Source: Psychrobacter sp. UBA3962
Lineage (GTDB): Bacteria; Pseudomonadota; Gammaproteobacteria; Pseudomonadales; Moraxellaceae
DNA: 64,000 nt
Assembly: GCF_002385225.1 (NCBI RefSeq)
Contig: NZ_DGDC01000033.1
Coordinates: 1-64,000, forward strand
Direction: 5' to 3'
In this document: positions 53,986-62,566 of the stretch, piece after piece
Numbering within the stretch: the first letter of the stretch is position 1
Layout: every line of letters starts with the position of its first letter
Made by a program: the position numbers and the translations under genes
The notes under the pieces: model-generated
Told to the model about the DNA's origin: nothing
Database searches by the model: none
The model's input: only the letters and a program-made list of their open reading frames with translations

Positions 53986-55659
53986 TTGCAAACTCAAGAA
54001 CTGTTTCAGTTTTCCGCTTGGGCAATCATTATTATGATGCTCGTTTTTTATGGGGGTACCTACTTACTCTCATTACTTATTAAGAAGGACAAAGAAAGCA
54101 CCTCAGGCTTTATGGTCGCCGGACACGGAGTTGGCTTTGGTATGGGTGCTGCCAGTATGACCGCCACCTGGATTTGGGCTGCCTCGTTTTATGCAGCAGC
54201 GACATCCGGCTATAAATATGGCCTATCAGGCCCTATCCACTATGGATTTTGGGGTGCATTGATGATTTTATTTATCTATCCTTTTGGCATGCGCTTTCGC
54301 CAACTGGCACCAAACGGTCACACGCTGGGTGAATTAATCAACGCACGGCATGGATCCTCAAGCCAATTAATCTTAGCGGTCTCAAACCTCATGGGTAGTT
54401 TAATTAGCTTGATGGTCAACTTCACCGCCGCTGGTGCTCTGGTTTCGGTGCTTTCACCCCTATCTTTCCAGACGGGCGTGGTTATTGCAGCCGTCGGCGT
54501 CTTAAGCTATACCTTAACTTCAGGTTTCCGTGCTTCAGTATTTACTGACTTTGCACAATTGGTGGCGCTAATGGCCATCGGTGTGGTTATTATTCCTGCC
54601 GTATTATTTGCTATGGGTGGTCCCCAAGCCATGGTTGATGGCCTACCAAACTTAACCCCGCAGCAGCAAAACTTCTTCTCATCAGAAGCCTTTTTACAAC
54701 AAGGTGCGCCCTACTTCGTAGCGGTCCTCGCCTATGCTATTGGTAACCAGACCATTACCCAGCGCCTATTCGCCATTGATAAGACTAAAATCAAAGCTAC
54801 TTTCATTACTGCTACCGTAGGTTATGCTGGTATCGTGATTGGCCTTGGTATGATTGGTTTAATGGCATTGACTGTAGGTATCCAGCCTCTTGACGGAGAT
54901 ATGAATAATATTATCCCGCAGATGGTAAGTACCTATCTACATCCAGTGTTTATTGCCTTATTTTTTATCTTAGTAATTGGCTCTCTGTCCTCAACGGCAG
55001 ACTCGGACTTATCAGCCCTATCCACTATTATGATGGCCGATGTATATGGTAAAAACATCGCCAAAGATAACCCAGATCCAAAAAAAATGTTGATCGTTGG
55101 CCGTGCCACCATGATTATTGCCACGGCACTTGGTCTAATCTTCGCAAGCTTAAAGCTTGATATTTTAGTGATGCTGGTCTTTGTTGGCGCTCTATGGGGT
55201 GCTGTGGTATTCCCAGTTATCGCCAGTGTGTTCTGGGACCGTGTCACTAACCTAGCTTTCACCACTGCGGTAATTGTTGCTCTACTTTTCTTCTGTATCG
55301 CCCGTTTCGAGCTGTTACCGATCGAAGGGGGTATCGCTCTAATGTTTGAAATCTTTGCAAGTGTCGGTGCTGCCGTAGTGATTGGCTTAATGGTCTTTGG
55401 ATTCTTCGGTCGTAAGCTAGGCTTTATCGCAGCCTTAATCACCTTAGTACTAATGCTAATCTACGCAACTGGCTTCTTACGTGATTATGAAGTACTACTA
55501 TCGTCATTAACCGCTTACGGTGTAAGTACTATCGTTTGCGTGGTATTAAGCTTAATGAGCAATGAACGCTTCGACTTTGAACTAATCAAAGAGCGGGTCG
55601 GTAGTTATGATAAGCCTCAAGACAAGGCGAATAGTGCTCAAGCCCAACCAAAAGCCTAA
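53986..55659 (+). CDS. Sodium:solute symporter (SSS family)
   Basis: A large inner-membrane protein with about 13-15 hydrophobic segments. SSS-family marks are GFMVAGHGVGFGMGAASMTATWIWAASFYAAATSG, described by its family character, the GSLSSTADSDLSALSTIMMADVYG sodium-site region and helix-breaking serines. It resembles members thought to carry urea or other small nitrogen compounds or organic acids, but the substrate cannot be fixed. The start is taken as TTG at 53986, with AAGGAG 6 nt upstream, giving 557 residues; a GTG at 53932 in frame has no ribosome binding site. A 43-residue membrane protein gene follows. Confidence 0.85.
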   Translation: MQTQELFQFSAWAIIIMMLVFYGGTYLLSLLIKKDKESTSGFMVAGHGVGFGMGAASMTATWIWAASFYAAATSGYKYGLSGPIHYGFWGALMILFIYPFGMRFRQLAPNGHTLGELINARHGSSSQLILAVSNLMGSLISLMVNFTAAGALVSVLSPLSFQTGVVIAAVGVLSYTLTSGFRASVFTDFAQLVALMAIGVVIIPAVLFAMGGPQAMVDGLPNLTPQQQNFFSSEAFLQQGAPYFVAVLAYAIGNQTITQRLFAIDKTKIKATFITATVGYAGIVIGLGMIGLMALTVGIQPLDGDMNNIIPQMVSTYLHPVFIALFFILVIGSLSSTADSDLSALSTIMMADVYGKNIAKDNPDPKKMLIVGRATMIIATALGLIFASLKLDILVMLVFVGALWGAVVFPVIASVFWDRVTNLAFTTAVIVALLFFCIARFELLPIEGGIALMFEIFASVGAAVVIGLMVFGFFGRKLGFIAALITLVLMLIYATGFLRDYEVLLSSLTAYGVSTIVCVVLSLMSNERFDFELIKERVGSYDKPQDKANSAQAQPKA

Positions 55660-55734
55660 TCAGGTGCTTAGTTAATAATTAAGCCTTATCATCATTGATA
55701 AAAAATAAATGAATCTAACAATAAGGAGTATATT

Positions 55735-55866
55735 ATGAGTGCATTTGCTTATGGCTTATATATTTTAATTTGGCCGGCAATCACCTTAGCCGTACTAATA
55801 CTCATCTGTACGGCAACTTATCGCGATGTCAAAAAAGCGAAAGCTGAGAACAAAAGTATCGTATAA
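55735..55866 (+). CDS. Small single-pass membrane protein, putative transporter accessory subunit
   Basis: A 43-residue reading frame beginning MSAFAYGLYILIWPAITLAV, with one transmembrane helix (about residues 5-28) and a basic cytoplasmic-type tail (TYRDVKKAKAENKSIV). An AAGGAG ribosome binding site 6 nt before the ATG is the strongest in this neighbourhood. It starts 75 bp after the symporter stop in the same direction, so both are likely co-transcribed. Small single-helix proteins of this type are found after SSS-family symporter genes in related bacteria. It is below usual length cut-offs and easily missed. Confidence 0.78.
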   Translation: MSAFAYGLYILIWPAITLAVLILICTATYRDVKKAKAENKSIV

Positions 55867-56027
55867 CAATCCATTAGCGATAATGACTTAGTTTTAAATC
55901 GATATAAAAGCATATTTAGTAATGTCTCGAAACGTACTAAATATGCTTTTTTTAGGGATGATTTCCTTATAAACCATCAAAAAACATCGGAAAATGCGAA
56001 TATTTTCAAAATACGCTCAAGTGACCC

Positions 56028-56055
56028 TTGTATTTTAATTTTTTTTTGGTATTAT
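56028..56055 (+). promoter_or_regulatory. Sigma-70 promoter of tRNA-Cys
   Basis: TTGTAT (56028-56033) and TATTAT (56050-56055) are separated by 16 bp and lie just upstream of tRNA-Cys, with a T-rich spacer. Confidence 0.6.
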
Positions 56056-56069
56056 AGGTCACCTCAAAT

Positions 56070-56143
56070 GGCTGGGTGGCAGAGTGGTTATGCAGCGGAT
56101 TGCAAATCCGTGGACGCCGGTTCGATTCCGACCTCAGCCTCCA
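56070..56143 (+). tRNA. tRNA-Cys (anticodon GCA)
   Basis: A 74-nt cloverleaf with acceptor stem GGCTGGG/CTCAGCC (one G-T pair), anticodon stem GCGGA/TCCGT with loop TTGCAAA giving anticodon GCA, T-loop TTCGATT and encoded CCA at 56141-56143. No terminator separates it clearly from the next tRNA gene. Confidence 0.96.
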
Positions 56144-56186
56144 AATTTCTTATTAAAACTTTTTAATAAGTTAAAGAAAAAAAGTG

Positions 56187-56214
56187 TTGACGAATATTAA
56201 TTTTATGGTAATAT
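56187..56214 (+). promoter_or_regulatory. Sigma-70 promoter of tRNA-Leu(UAA) with GC-rich discriminator
   Basis: TTGACG (56187-56192) and TAATAT (56209-56214) are 16 bp apart, followed by ACGCGC, a G/C-rich discriminator typical of stable-RNA promoters under stringent control. It lies in the short gap between the two tRNA genes, so this tRNA can be transcribed alone. Confidence 0.75.
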
Positions 56215-56268
56215 ACGCGCACTAAATGAGTTGCTAGCAACACTAAGCGACTTAGTTAAAAAAGTTTT

Positions 56269-56355
56269 GCCCGGGTGGTGAAATTGGTAGACACAAGGGA
56301 TTTAAAATCCCTCGCTAGCAATAGCGTGCCGGTTCAAGTCCGGCTCCGGGTACCA
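56269..56355 (+). tRNA. tRNA-Leu (anticodon UAA)
   Basis: An 87-nt class II tRNA with acceptor stem GCCCGGG/TCCGGGT (two G-T pairs), anticodon loop TTTAAAA giving anticodon UAA, a long variable arm (TCGCTAGCAATAGCGT region), T-loop TTCAAGT and encoded CCA at 56353-56355. It decodes UUA/UUG leucine codons. Confidence 0.97.
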
Positions 56356-56361
56356 TATATT

Positions 56362-56395
56362 AAAAAGGCTTCCAAGTTATTGGAAGCCTTTTTTC
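56362..56395 (+). terminator. Rho-independent terminator after tRNA-Leu(UAA)
   Basis: A perfect 14-bp stem (56362-56375 with 56380-56393) with loop GTTA is followed by T residues. Confidence 0.93.
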
Positions 56396-56452
56396 TTTGG
56401 GTATTTTTTAGTATTTAAATTTAAACTTAATCAAAACACTCTTCTCTTACAG

Positions 56453-56488
56453 ATAAAAAAAAGAGCTGAAATTTTCAGCTCTTTTTTA
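56453..56488 (-). terminator. Terminator at the 3' end of the yedE-like remnant
   Basis: A long near-perfect hairpin, A-run plus GAGCTGAAA paired with TTTCAGCTC plus T-run, works in either direction. It lies just downstream of the minus-strand remnant. Confidence 0.85.
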
Positions 56489-56528
56489 GTTGTCGATTGC
56501 TATATTTATTGATTAATTCTAACTACAA

Positions 56529-56972
56529 TTAACAAAAGGTATCGGTTGGCTTAGGCACAGACAACCCAAATAGTGGACGTAAGTATAAAGCTAAGAAAGT
56601 TCCTGCTAATGCTAGCACCCTCCAAATATAACCATGTAAACTAAAAGAGGCGATACCCCCAAAGTAAGCCCCAATATTACAACCAAATGCCAAACGAGCG
56701 CCGTAACCCATTAACAAACCTCCAATCACAGATGCAGCAAAGTTACCTGGTGTAATCTTGGTGAACTTAAACAGACCACCTGCTGCTGAAGCGATAAAGG
56801 CACCCAAAATAATACCCAAGTTTAATACGGTGGTTGAATCAGCAAAAATTGACGCTTGTAAGGCTGCTGCATTCTCTCCCTGCCAGTAGCCCCAACTTGC
56901 GACATCAAAACCCAAAATATTGGCTACTTTAGAGCCCCACAGTGCAAATGCTGAAGTGATTCTATTTTTCTT
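56529..56972 (-). pseudogene. Truncated YeeE/YedE-family (thiosulfate/sulfur-compound transporter type) gene
   Basis: The frame encodes the C-terminal part of a YeeE/YedE-type membrane protein: WGSKVANILGFDVASWGYWQ, then a hydrophobic segment, then RLAFGCNIGAYFGGIASFSLHG with the family's GCNIGA motif, and a final LYLRPLFGLS. Full proteins have about 350-400 residues; here only about 145 codons remain. Reading upstream of the TTG at 56915, the same frame keeps family-like residues (ITSAFALWG) until a stop at 56973-56975, and nothing like the N-terminal half is found beyond. The N-terminal half has therefore been lost by deletion, and the remnant is probably non-functional. Confidence 0.8.
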
Positions 56973-57098
56973 CTACTGTCCAAATCATTCAAAAAACTCT
57001 ATTTAATTGGTTTCTAAGATCGCTATGACTAATGACCAACTATTTGTATCACGTAGTGTATGAAACCATTTTAACTAATATAAATATTCCAAGGATAG

Positions 57099-57163
57099 CT
57101 AATAAAAAAAGCCCCTATTCTAAAAATTGCCATTTACAGCAACCTTAGATATAGGGGCTTTTT
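57099..57163 (-). terminator. Rho-independent terminator at the end of the fimbrial operon
   Basis: AAAAAGCCCCTAT (57106-57118) pairs perfectly with ATAGGGGCTTTTT (57151-57163) across a 32-nt loop, with a T-rich tract following on the minus strand. It lies just after the adhesin gene. Confidence 0.75.
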
Positions 57164-57220
57164 AATTTAAATAGCCAGATAGCAATCTATCGTTTCTATA
57201 AGCGTGACTCTTAACTTAGA

Positions 57221-58237
57221 TTAATCGTAGTTAAGAGTCACTGTGGCTATTGACTTTACCTCACCTGCAGTCACCACACGATCGGTTTGGTAATAGCGTG
57301 CTACCATTGGCAATGTATAGCTTATGGTTTGACTGGCATTAAGCGTACCAAGGCTTACCGGCTCACCCTTAGCAATAACTTTATCAGTGTTATTATACTT
57401 AGATACCAGTTGCGTACCTACCCCTTTTGCTTGCGTATTGCTAGGAGCAATATTTTTTAGAACTCTATTGTTGTTATTAGCAGTTTCATAGTCAAAACTG
57501 ACGCTAATTTTATCAGGAGTCTGAATGTTTTTACCCCCATTACACAAGATATTAATATCAAAGGGCTGCTCGCCTTGGGTAGAGCCTACACCTTTAAAGT
57601 CTGAATTTTTCATTATGGGTAGCTGAACCACTTTATTAGCATTACTCTTTATTTCACAAGAAGAAGATGTAATAGTAATAGTATCGCCAGTAACAGTACT
57701 GGTTAGAATGGGACGATAGGAATAACCTTCAAGGTAATAACTGCTATATAGACCTTGCGCTAAGCTACCTGTGCCTGTCGCTTCGCCCGTCTTGATAATT
57801 TCAATAACAAAATATCCCTCACCTAATGAATATCTTGTACTTCTCTTTAATTCTGAAGAATACGGATAGTATCCTGAAAACCCATCCCCACCTAGTAACT
57901 CTCGATACAAGCGGATACCAATACCTGGTACGTTGGTTTTATATATACTAGGCTGCATTGCAAGTCCTTGATTATTCAAGATAACCGCTTGTACTGTGCC
58001 TCCACTCCAAATATCGCAAATCATTTGAGAATTAGGATTGGCAGGTATATTAACGCGCCTAGTGTATAAAACCGTACCCACTGGATCGGTCGGCTTAGCA
58101 ACCACCTTACCAATGGCCATATTAATGTTTACCGTAGTGAAACCATAGCTTAAAGTGCACCCTGCCTGCGCCTGCGTTGCACCAAGGCTACCGCCCAGTA
58201 GCGCAGCAGCCATTAAAAAGTATCGCTTAAAATCCAT
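57221..58237 (-). CDS. Fimbrial tip adhesin / minor fimbrial subunit (two-domain)
   Basis: A 338-residue exported protein with a signal peptide ending AQA and a mature protein starting GCTLSYG. The C-terminal part (from about residue 190) is a pilin-like domain with alternating beta strands and cysteines (SSCEIKSN and NILCNGGK), ending in the donor-strand-type SIATVTLNYD. The N-terminal half is a separate domain, the expected place for a receptor-binding lectin. Its size and last position in the operon fit a FimH-like tip adhesin. Its start overlaps the usher gene by 11 bp, with an AAGGGG ribosome binding site inside the usher's end. Confidence 0.82.
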   Translation of the reverse strand: MDFKRYFLMAAALLGGSLGATQAQAGCTLSYGFTTVNINMAIGKVVAKPTDPVGTVLYTRRVNIPANPNSQMICDIWSGGTVQAVILNNQGLAMQPSIYKTNVPGIGIRLYRELLGGDGFSGYYPYSSELKRSTRYSLGEGYFVIEIIKTGEATGTGSLAQGLYSSYYLEGYSYRPILTSTVTGDTITITSSSCEIKSNANKVVQLPIMKNSDFKGVGSTQGEQPFDINILCNGGKNIQTPDKISVSFDYETANNNNRVLKNIAPSNTQAKGVGTQLVSKYNNTDKVIAKGEPVSLGTLNASQTISYTLPMVARYYQTDRVVTAGEVKSIATVTLNYD

Positions 58238-60770
58238 GACAAACCCCTTCTAGGGTGATCATTGATTGGGTTTTGTCTTTGGCTAAATTGGTTATATCAT
58301 ACGACATTTGACACTGCTCATTTTGTTCATCGCCCCATTTAACGGTGACGGTATCAGATAACTTTGGGGTCCGTAAGTATACCAAGCTTCCCTGAGCAAC
58401 TATACCAATATGTTCATTATTTGAATCAATAACATCTGCACCAAAAGGCAAAGTATTGCCCTCATCATCAACGGTATTAATGTATATCGCCTTTCCTACT
58501 TTAGTCAAAAAGTCTACCTTAGTCACTGAGCCTTCATACGGAGCAATACGTTGACTTGCTCCCTCAAGCTCTACATTATCGGATACACCTACGGTATCTA
58601 ATGATATATCATTAATTCGGTAAGGTGTAACGTAAGGAATGACTGCGTATCCTGATTTATTGATAGTAAGATGATCTGTATTGTTAACTTTAGCGCCCTC
58701 AGCGCCTGGAGCATGAACCAATACCATGGTTCTTCCCTGATCGGGACCCAATACCACACCCTCTGGGTGTACCACTATATTACCTCCAGCAGACAGACCC
58801 AGTTGTTGATAGCCATCAGCCACAGAGTAATTACCTGATAAGGTAGTATAATTACTGCGATACTGAGCATTGGTGTTTAAGCTTGGATTTTCGCCATAGT
58901 CAGTAGCTAAGGTAGCACCATAACTCACTCTGTCGCCAAGCGATCCATTGATACCCACTGTAATATTGTCTTGAGTAGCATATGAGTTAAGAGTAACTGC
59001 ACTGCGTTTAATAGATAGTGGCAGTGATAAGGTCAACATATATTCAGTATCGTCAATAACTTTGCCCGATGTAACATTTTCTACCACACGTTTATTGGCA
59101 GACAAACCGTAGCTTACACCTTTGTAAGTGTTGCTATAACCAAACTGATACTGTTTGCTATCTTCTTGCTTATCCCAATAATCCACCCAAGCGCCGGTCA
59201 AATAGAAGTTACCCCAGTCATTAGGTAATCCTTGGTTTAAAGTCACCTGAAACTCACTGCGCTGTTTACCAATATATAATGAACCAATACCCTCTTCATC
59301 TTGTTCTTGCGCTTTAAAAGCATCTGCCAAACGGTAAAAGCCTTGTGTTGAATAACGATAAGCAGCCAAAGTTACATTGGTATTGGTAGGATTAATAAAT
59401 TTACTATAACTAATACGATAACTTTGTCCGGTCTCTGGATCCCGGTTCTTAAAGTCAGTATCTGAGTGGGTTATATCAAAAGCTACCGCGCCCAATCGAG
59501 TAGCAAAAGCGCTGCCCAAACTCACTGATTTATAATCTTCAGAGGCTTGAGCCCCACCATAGGCAGTAATAAAGTTATTGATACCGCGCTGATATTGACC
59601 CTGTAAAATTAAAGGATCTTTATCTGTATCTTTATTACGATAATTACCGGCTACCACTGCATAACGGCTTAGACCAGGACGTAGCATTTGAGCCACCGAA
59701 GTATAAGGCAAAGAGAATTTCTGTACTTCACCATCAGCTTCAATAACAGACACTTCTAGCTGTCCGCCAAAGCCCGTGGGATATAAATCATTAATCTCAA
59801 AGCTACCCGCTGATACGTTGGTTTGATAGATAAGCTGACCTTGCTGGCGCACTTCTACCTTAGCGTTGGTCTTCGCATTACCACGAATGCGGGGCGCATA
59901 ACCACTTAAGCTACTGGGCAACATACGATCATCACTGGCAAAAGCTACGCCGCGATAACCGAAAGTATCAAATATATCCCCTTGACTAAAGCTATCGCCT
60001 AAGGTAAGTACACCACGCTGCCCAGGAAAGGCACGCTGTAAATAGGTATTGACCGCAGTGTATTCAGACTCACTGTCTTCATTATCTGACCACGTCCACT
60101 GACCATTATGACGCAGCTGCCAACCCGACAAATTAAGCCCGGCACTGAGCGAGACAAAGGCATTGGTATTCTCTTGATTGCGAGCATTATCAAATGTTTT
60201 GTAGGCACTGGCATTATAAGAGGCAAAGCCAGCATTAATACCCCTATCCCAAATACTAGGATCAACATAACCTCGGGCATTATTCTGCATAGCAACTTGA
60301 GGAATAGAAACATCGAGCTTTAGACTTGACATATCAAAATCATAGAATGCTTGATCTATCCACTGCTCAAGTGGCAAACAACTGTTGGCAGAGTCTTTAG
60401 CTTTTTGTTTGATTAGTTCAGCTTTGATACCGAATTCAAGCAGCTGTTTGGGTGTAAAGCAAGTAAATGAGCTTTTGTCATCTGGGGTGGGCTTAAATAC
60501 TAAGCGCTGTTTCCCAAACCAGTTGCCATTAACATAAACATCTAAGCTATATTCACCTGGCAAAATAGGATTACCAGTAGCAAACTTGGCAATATCAATT
60601 TTTTTGGCATCGCCAATCAAAAATGCTGAATCAAAATCTGCAGATATCGCCTCAGCATCTTCATTGGCAAATGCCAAACTTGAAAGACTTAAGGTCACTA
60701 CGCCACACAATAATGAGTAGCTAAACGTACGTCTAATAGGCGTTTTTATTATTCTTACCTTATCCATCAT
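58227..60770 (-). CDS. Fimbrial outer-membrane usher protein (FimD/PapC family)
   Basis: The usher is the outer-membrane pore that assembles chaperone-delivered subunits. The 847-residue protein has a signal-type N terminus (after a basic start) ending ANEDAEA, then the N-terminal chaperone-binding domain beginning DFDSAFLIGDAKKIDIAKF, the barrel with GINAGFASYNASAYK, the plug domain, and C-terminal beta domains (CQMSYDITNL near the end). Family landmarks such as LTLGDSFSQGDIFDTFGYRGVAFASDD and EISYG-type repeats are evident. It lies 78 bp after the chaperone gene and overlaps the adhesin start. Confidence 0.93.
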   Translation of the reverse strand: MMDKVRIIKTPIRRTFSYSLLCGVVTLSLSSLAFANEDAEAISADFDSAFLIGDAKKIDIAKFATGNPILPGEYSLDVYVNGNWFGKQRLVFKPTPDDKSSFTCFTPKQLLEFGIKAELIKQKAKDSANSCLPLEQWIDQAFYDFDMSSLKLDVSIPQVAMQNNARGYVDPSIWDRGINAGFASYNASAYKTFDNARNQENTNAFVSLSAGLNLSGWQLRHNGQWTWSDNEDSESEYTAVNTYLQRAFPGQRGVLTLGDSFSQGDIFDTFGYRGVAFASDDRMLPSSLSGYAPRIRGNAKTNAKVEVRQQGQLIYQTNVSAGSFEINDLYPTGFGGQLEVSVIEADGEVQKFSLPYTSVAQMLRPGLSRYAVVAGNYRNKDTDKDPLILQGQYQRGINNFITAYGGAQASEDYKSVSLGSAFATRLGAVAFDITHSDTDFKNRDPETGQSYRISYSKFINPTNTNVTLAAYRYSTQGFYRLADAFKAQEQDEEGIGSLYIGKQRSEFQVTLNQGLPNDWGNFYLTGAWVDYWDKQEDSKQYQFGYSNTYKGVSYGLSANKRVVENVTSGKVIDDTEYMLTLSLPLSIKRSAVTLNSYATQDNITVGINGSLGDRVSYGATLATDYGENPSLNTNAQYRSNYTTLSGNYSVADGYQQLGLSAGGNIVVHPEGVVLGPDQGRTMVLVHAPGAEGAKVNNTDHLTINKSGYAVIPYVTPYRINDISLDTVGVSDNVELEGASQRIAPYEGSVTKVDFLTKVGKAIYINTVDDEGNTLPFGADVIDSNNEHIGIVAQGSLVYLRTPKLSDTVTVKWGDEQNEQCQMSYDITNLAKDKTQSMITLEGVCHGF

Positions 60771-60794
60771 AGTTACAGTTACCCCACGTCCCTC

Positions 60795-60825
60795 ACGTAT
60801 GATTAAAATACGTATGATTAAAAAT
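60795..60825. repeat. Tandem duplication of a 15-bp unit between chaperone and usher genes
   Basis: ACGTATGATTAAAAT (60795-60809) is followed directly by the same unit with one added A (60810-60825). It lies in the 78-bp gap between the chaperone and usher genes. Confidence 0.7.
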
Positions 60826-60848
60826 AGTCAAAGGGGCAATAGAACCCT

Positions 60849-61595
60849 TTATTCAACTACCTGCTGTACTCGGCCGCCATAGTCATTGATGGTGGTAAAA
60901 GTCATGCCTTTAATATTGGGATTTTTAACGTTAATTTTTTGCTCAGAAAATGGTAGTAACATCATCCCATCGGTCAACACCTCTTCCTTATCAGTTGTAG
61001 CTCCCAATGGTTTTTGGACAATAGAAGTAATAGTAACATGATAAGGGGTCGGATTTTTAATGGTCAACGTATTGCCTTGAGCTGACCACTGCAATTGTTT
61101 AGGAGCAGATAAGCTATCTCCTTTGAGACCCGCAGGACGATAAAAGAACTTAAGACGTGAGCGAATCGCCAACTGCAGAAAGTTATCTGACTCGTTATCA
61201 GCACCTTTTTTAGGTTTAGGTGGAACGTCTAACACATTCAACCAAAAGAGGCTTTCTTGAGTTTTGCTAAGCGCATTTACCCCAGGCAAAGCACTAACTC
61301 GTAACGATTGGCCTTTACCCGGTTCAACGCGAGTAATAGGCGGAGTAATAACAAATGGTGATTTAGATTGATCAGGAGTGACTCTAGCATCCCCTTCATC
61401 GATCCAAGCTTGCACTAAGGCTGGACTTGTGCCTTCATTTGATACCCTAACTGTTATTTCACGAGCATCAGAAGGGTACACAACACGAGTACCATGGATA
61501 ACTACATCGGCATTAGCAGCAGTAAAAGGCAACATTAATGCCAGTAGAGCCGATCTGCACAATCTACGATTTGATAATTTAAAATTCGATAGCAT
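60849..61595 (-). CDS. Periplasmic fimbrial chaperone (PapD/FimC family)
   Basis: A 248-residue chaperone with a signal peptide ending AANA. The two immunoglobulin-like domains of the family are visible: VVIHGTRVVYPSDAREITVRVSN, SPFVITPPITRVEPGKGQSLRV, and the signature ESLFWLNVLDVPPKPK with the G1-strand-type LQLAIRSRLKFFYRPAGL. It binds fimbrial subunits in the periplasm and hands them to the usher. An AAGGGACA ribosome binding site precedes the ATG. It lies between the major subunit and usher genes. Confidence 0.95.
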   Translation of the reverse strand: MLSNFKLSNRRLCRSALLALMLPFTAANADVVIHGTRVVYPSDAREITVRVSNEGTSPALVQAWIDEGDARVTPDQSKSPFVITPPITRVEPGKGQSLRVSALPGVNALSKTQESLFWLNVLDVPPKPKKGADNESDNFLQLAIRSRLKFFYRPAGLKGDSLSAPKQLQWSAQGNTLTIKNPTPYHVTITSIVQKPLGATTDKEEVLTDGMMLLPFSEQKINVKNPNIKGMTFTTINDYGGRVQQVVE

Positions 61596-61619
61596 GATGT
61601 TATGTCCCTTCTAATAGTC

Positions 61620-61656
61620 AAAAATATAAAAGCTAAGGTAATTGCTTACCTTAGCT
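61620..61656 (-). terminator. Intercistronic hairpin between the major subunit and chaperone genes
   Basis: A perfect 11-bp stem (61631-61641 with 61646-61656) with a 4-nt loop is followed on the minus strand by a T-rich tract. It lies 108 bp after the pilin gene start of the gap and before the chaperone gene, and probably acts as a partial terminator or RNA-stabilising structure so that the pilin is made in excess. Confidence 0.7.
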
Positions 61657-61703
61657 CATTTAGTCTTACAGTACGATTACCTTTTTAGTAACTAAGGTAG
61701 TGA

Positions 61704-62219
61704 CTATGGGTAAACAATCGTGTATTTAACAGTAGTGGCTACGCTACCGGCTGTTGCTTGAGCTTTAGCATAGTATTCAGCATAGTAGTTTAGAGCGGCT
61801 GAGCCACCAGCTGTAGCAACGTTAACTTCTTGCGAGTTAGCTTGAGGACCAGCAAGAACTGGAATAACTTTGTTATTTTCGCCTAGTAGTTGAACCTGTA
61901 CGTTTGTAGCAGTACCAGTAGCGTTGTTTAGACGGCCTGAATCATAATCTACAGTATCGCCTGGTTCAAAGAAAGTAGCTACTTTACCTTGTGCACAGTT
62001 AGTTAGGTTAATAGTAAATGGAGTACGACCTGCAGTTTGACCTGGAGCTAATGTCACAGCAGATACAGTAGGTAATACTACTGCTAAGTTTTTAGACTTA
62101 CTATCTACAGCACAAGTTCTGTCTGTGATTTGGCCTGTGATAGAGATTGTGCCGTCACTAGCATGTGCAGCAGCTGAACCTAGGATAATTGCAGAAGTAG
62201 CTAAAATGATTTTTTTCAT
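61704..62219 (-). CDS. Major fimbrial subunit (type 1-like pilin)
   Basis: A 171-residue exported pilin from the ATG at 62219. The signal peptide ends AHA, and the mature domain opens DGTISITGQITDRTCAVDSK with the pilin cysteine pair (ITDRTCAV and LTNCAQGK). It ends in the donor-strand-accepting motif with a terminal AGSVATTVKYTIVYP, the typical alternating C terminus. An upstream frame to 62285 has no signal-peptide sense. It is the first gene of the operon and lies about 340 bp from the predicted promoter. Fibre identity within the type 1 or related group is not determined. Confidence 0.92.
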   Translation of the reverse strand: MKKIILATSAIILGSAAAHASDGTISITGQITDRTCAVDSKSKNLAVVLPTVSAVTLAPGQTAGRTPFTINLTNCAQGKVATFFEPGDTVDYDSGRLNNATGTATNVQVQLLGENNKVIPVLAGPQANSQEVNVATAGGSAALNYYAEYYAKAQATAGSVATTVKYTIVYP

Positions 62220-62248
62220 AATGATTCCATTAAAAGAGAAATGTTTCT

Positions 62249-62290
62249 GTTTTATGTTTTTGCTTTTAATAAGGTAAATAAACATAAAAC
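62249..62290. repeat. Perfect 11-bp inverted repeat in the fimbrial 5' leader
   Basis: GTTTTATGTTT (62249-62259) and AAACATAAAAC (62280-62290) are perfect inverted copies 20 bp apart, 30 bp upstream of the pilin start. It may be a hairpin in the leader RNA or a binding site of a regulator. No invertase gene is in the window, so phase variation is not shown. Confidence 0.6.
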
Positions 62291-62566
62291 GATTTTTTTA
62301 AACTAACACTCCGACTAAAAAAACCTAGCTTACCTTTACCCAATGTCCATAAAGCACCAAAATTAGTTATATACAAATACTTGCAGGGGCAAAAAATCCT
62401 ACATATAAATGCATCCAGCTAATTCTTTATTCCATTAAATGTTGAGAAAGCGTTGTGATAAAAGGTGTTCAAAGAAAGGTGGTGTTAACCATATCACTAT
62501 CAGAACCTATTATGCTAGTTTGGAATAGCGTAAGTCAGAAATGACATATGGTGTTGATAGCGACGT

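Noticed and set aside
54933..55442. A 169-codon antisense frame inside the SSS symporter
   Set aside because: It lies wholly within the symporter gene and reads as a codon-usage shadow, rich in Ile, Thr and Lys, with no ribosome binding site or family resemblance.
62249..62290. An invertible element for fimbrial phase variation
   Set aside because: The inverted repeats are only 20 bp apart, which is too close for a typical invertible promoter segment, and no recombinase gene is in the window.
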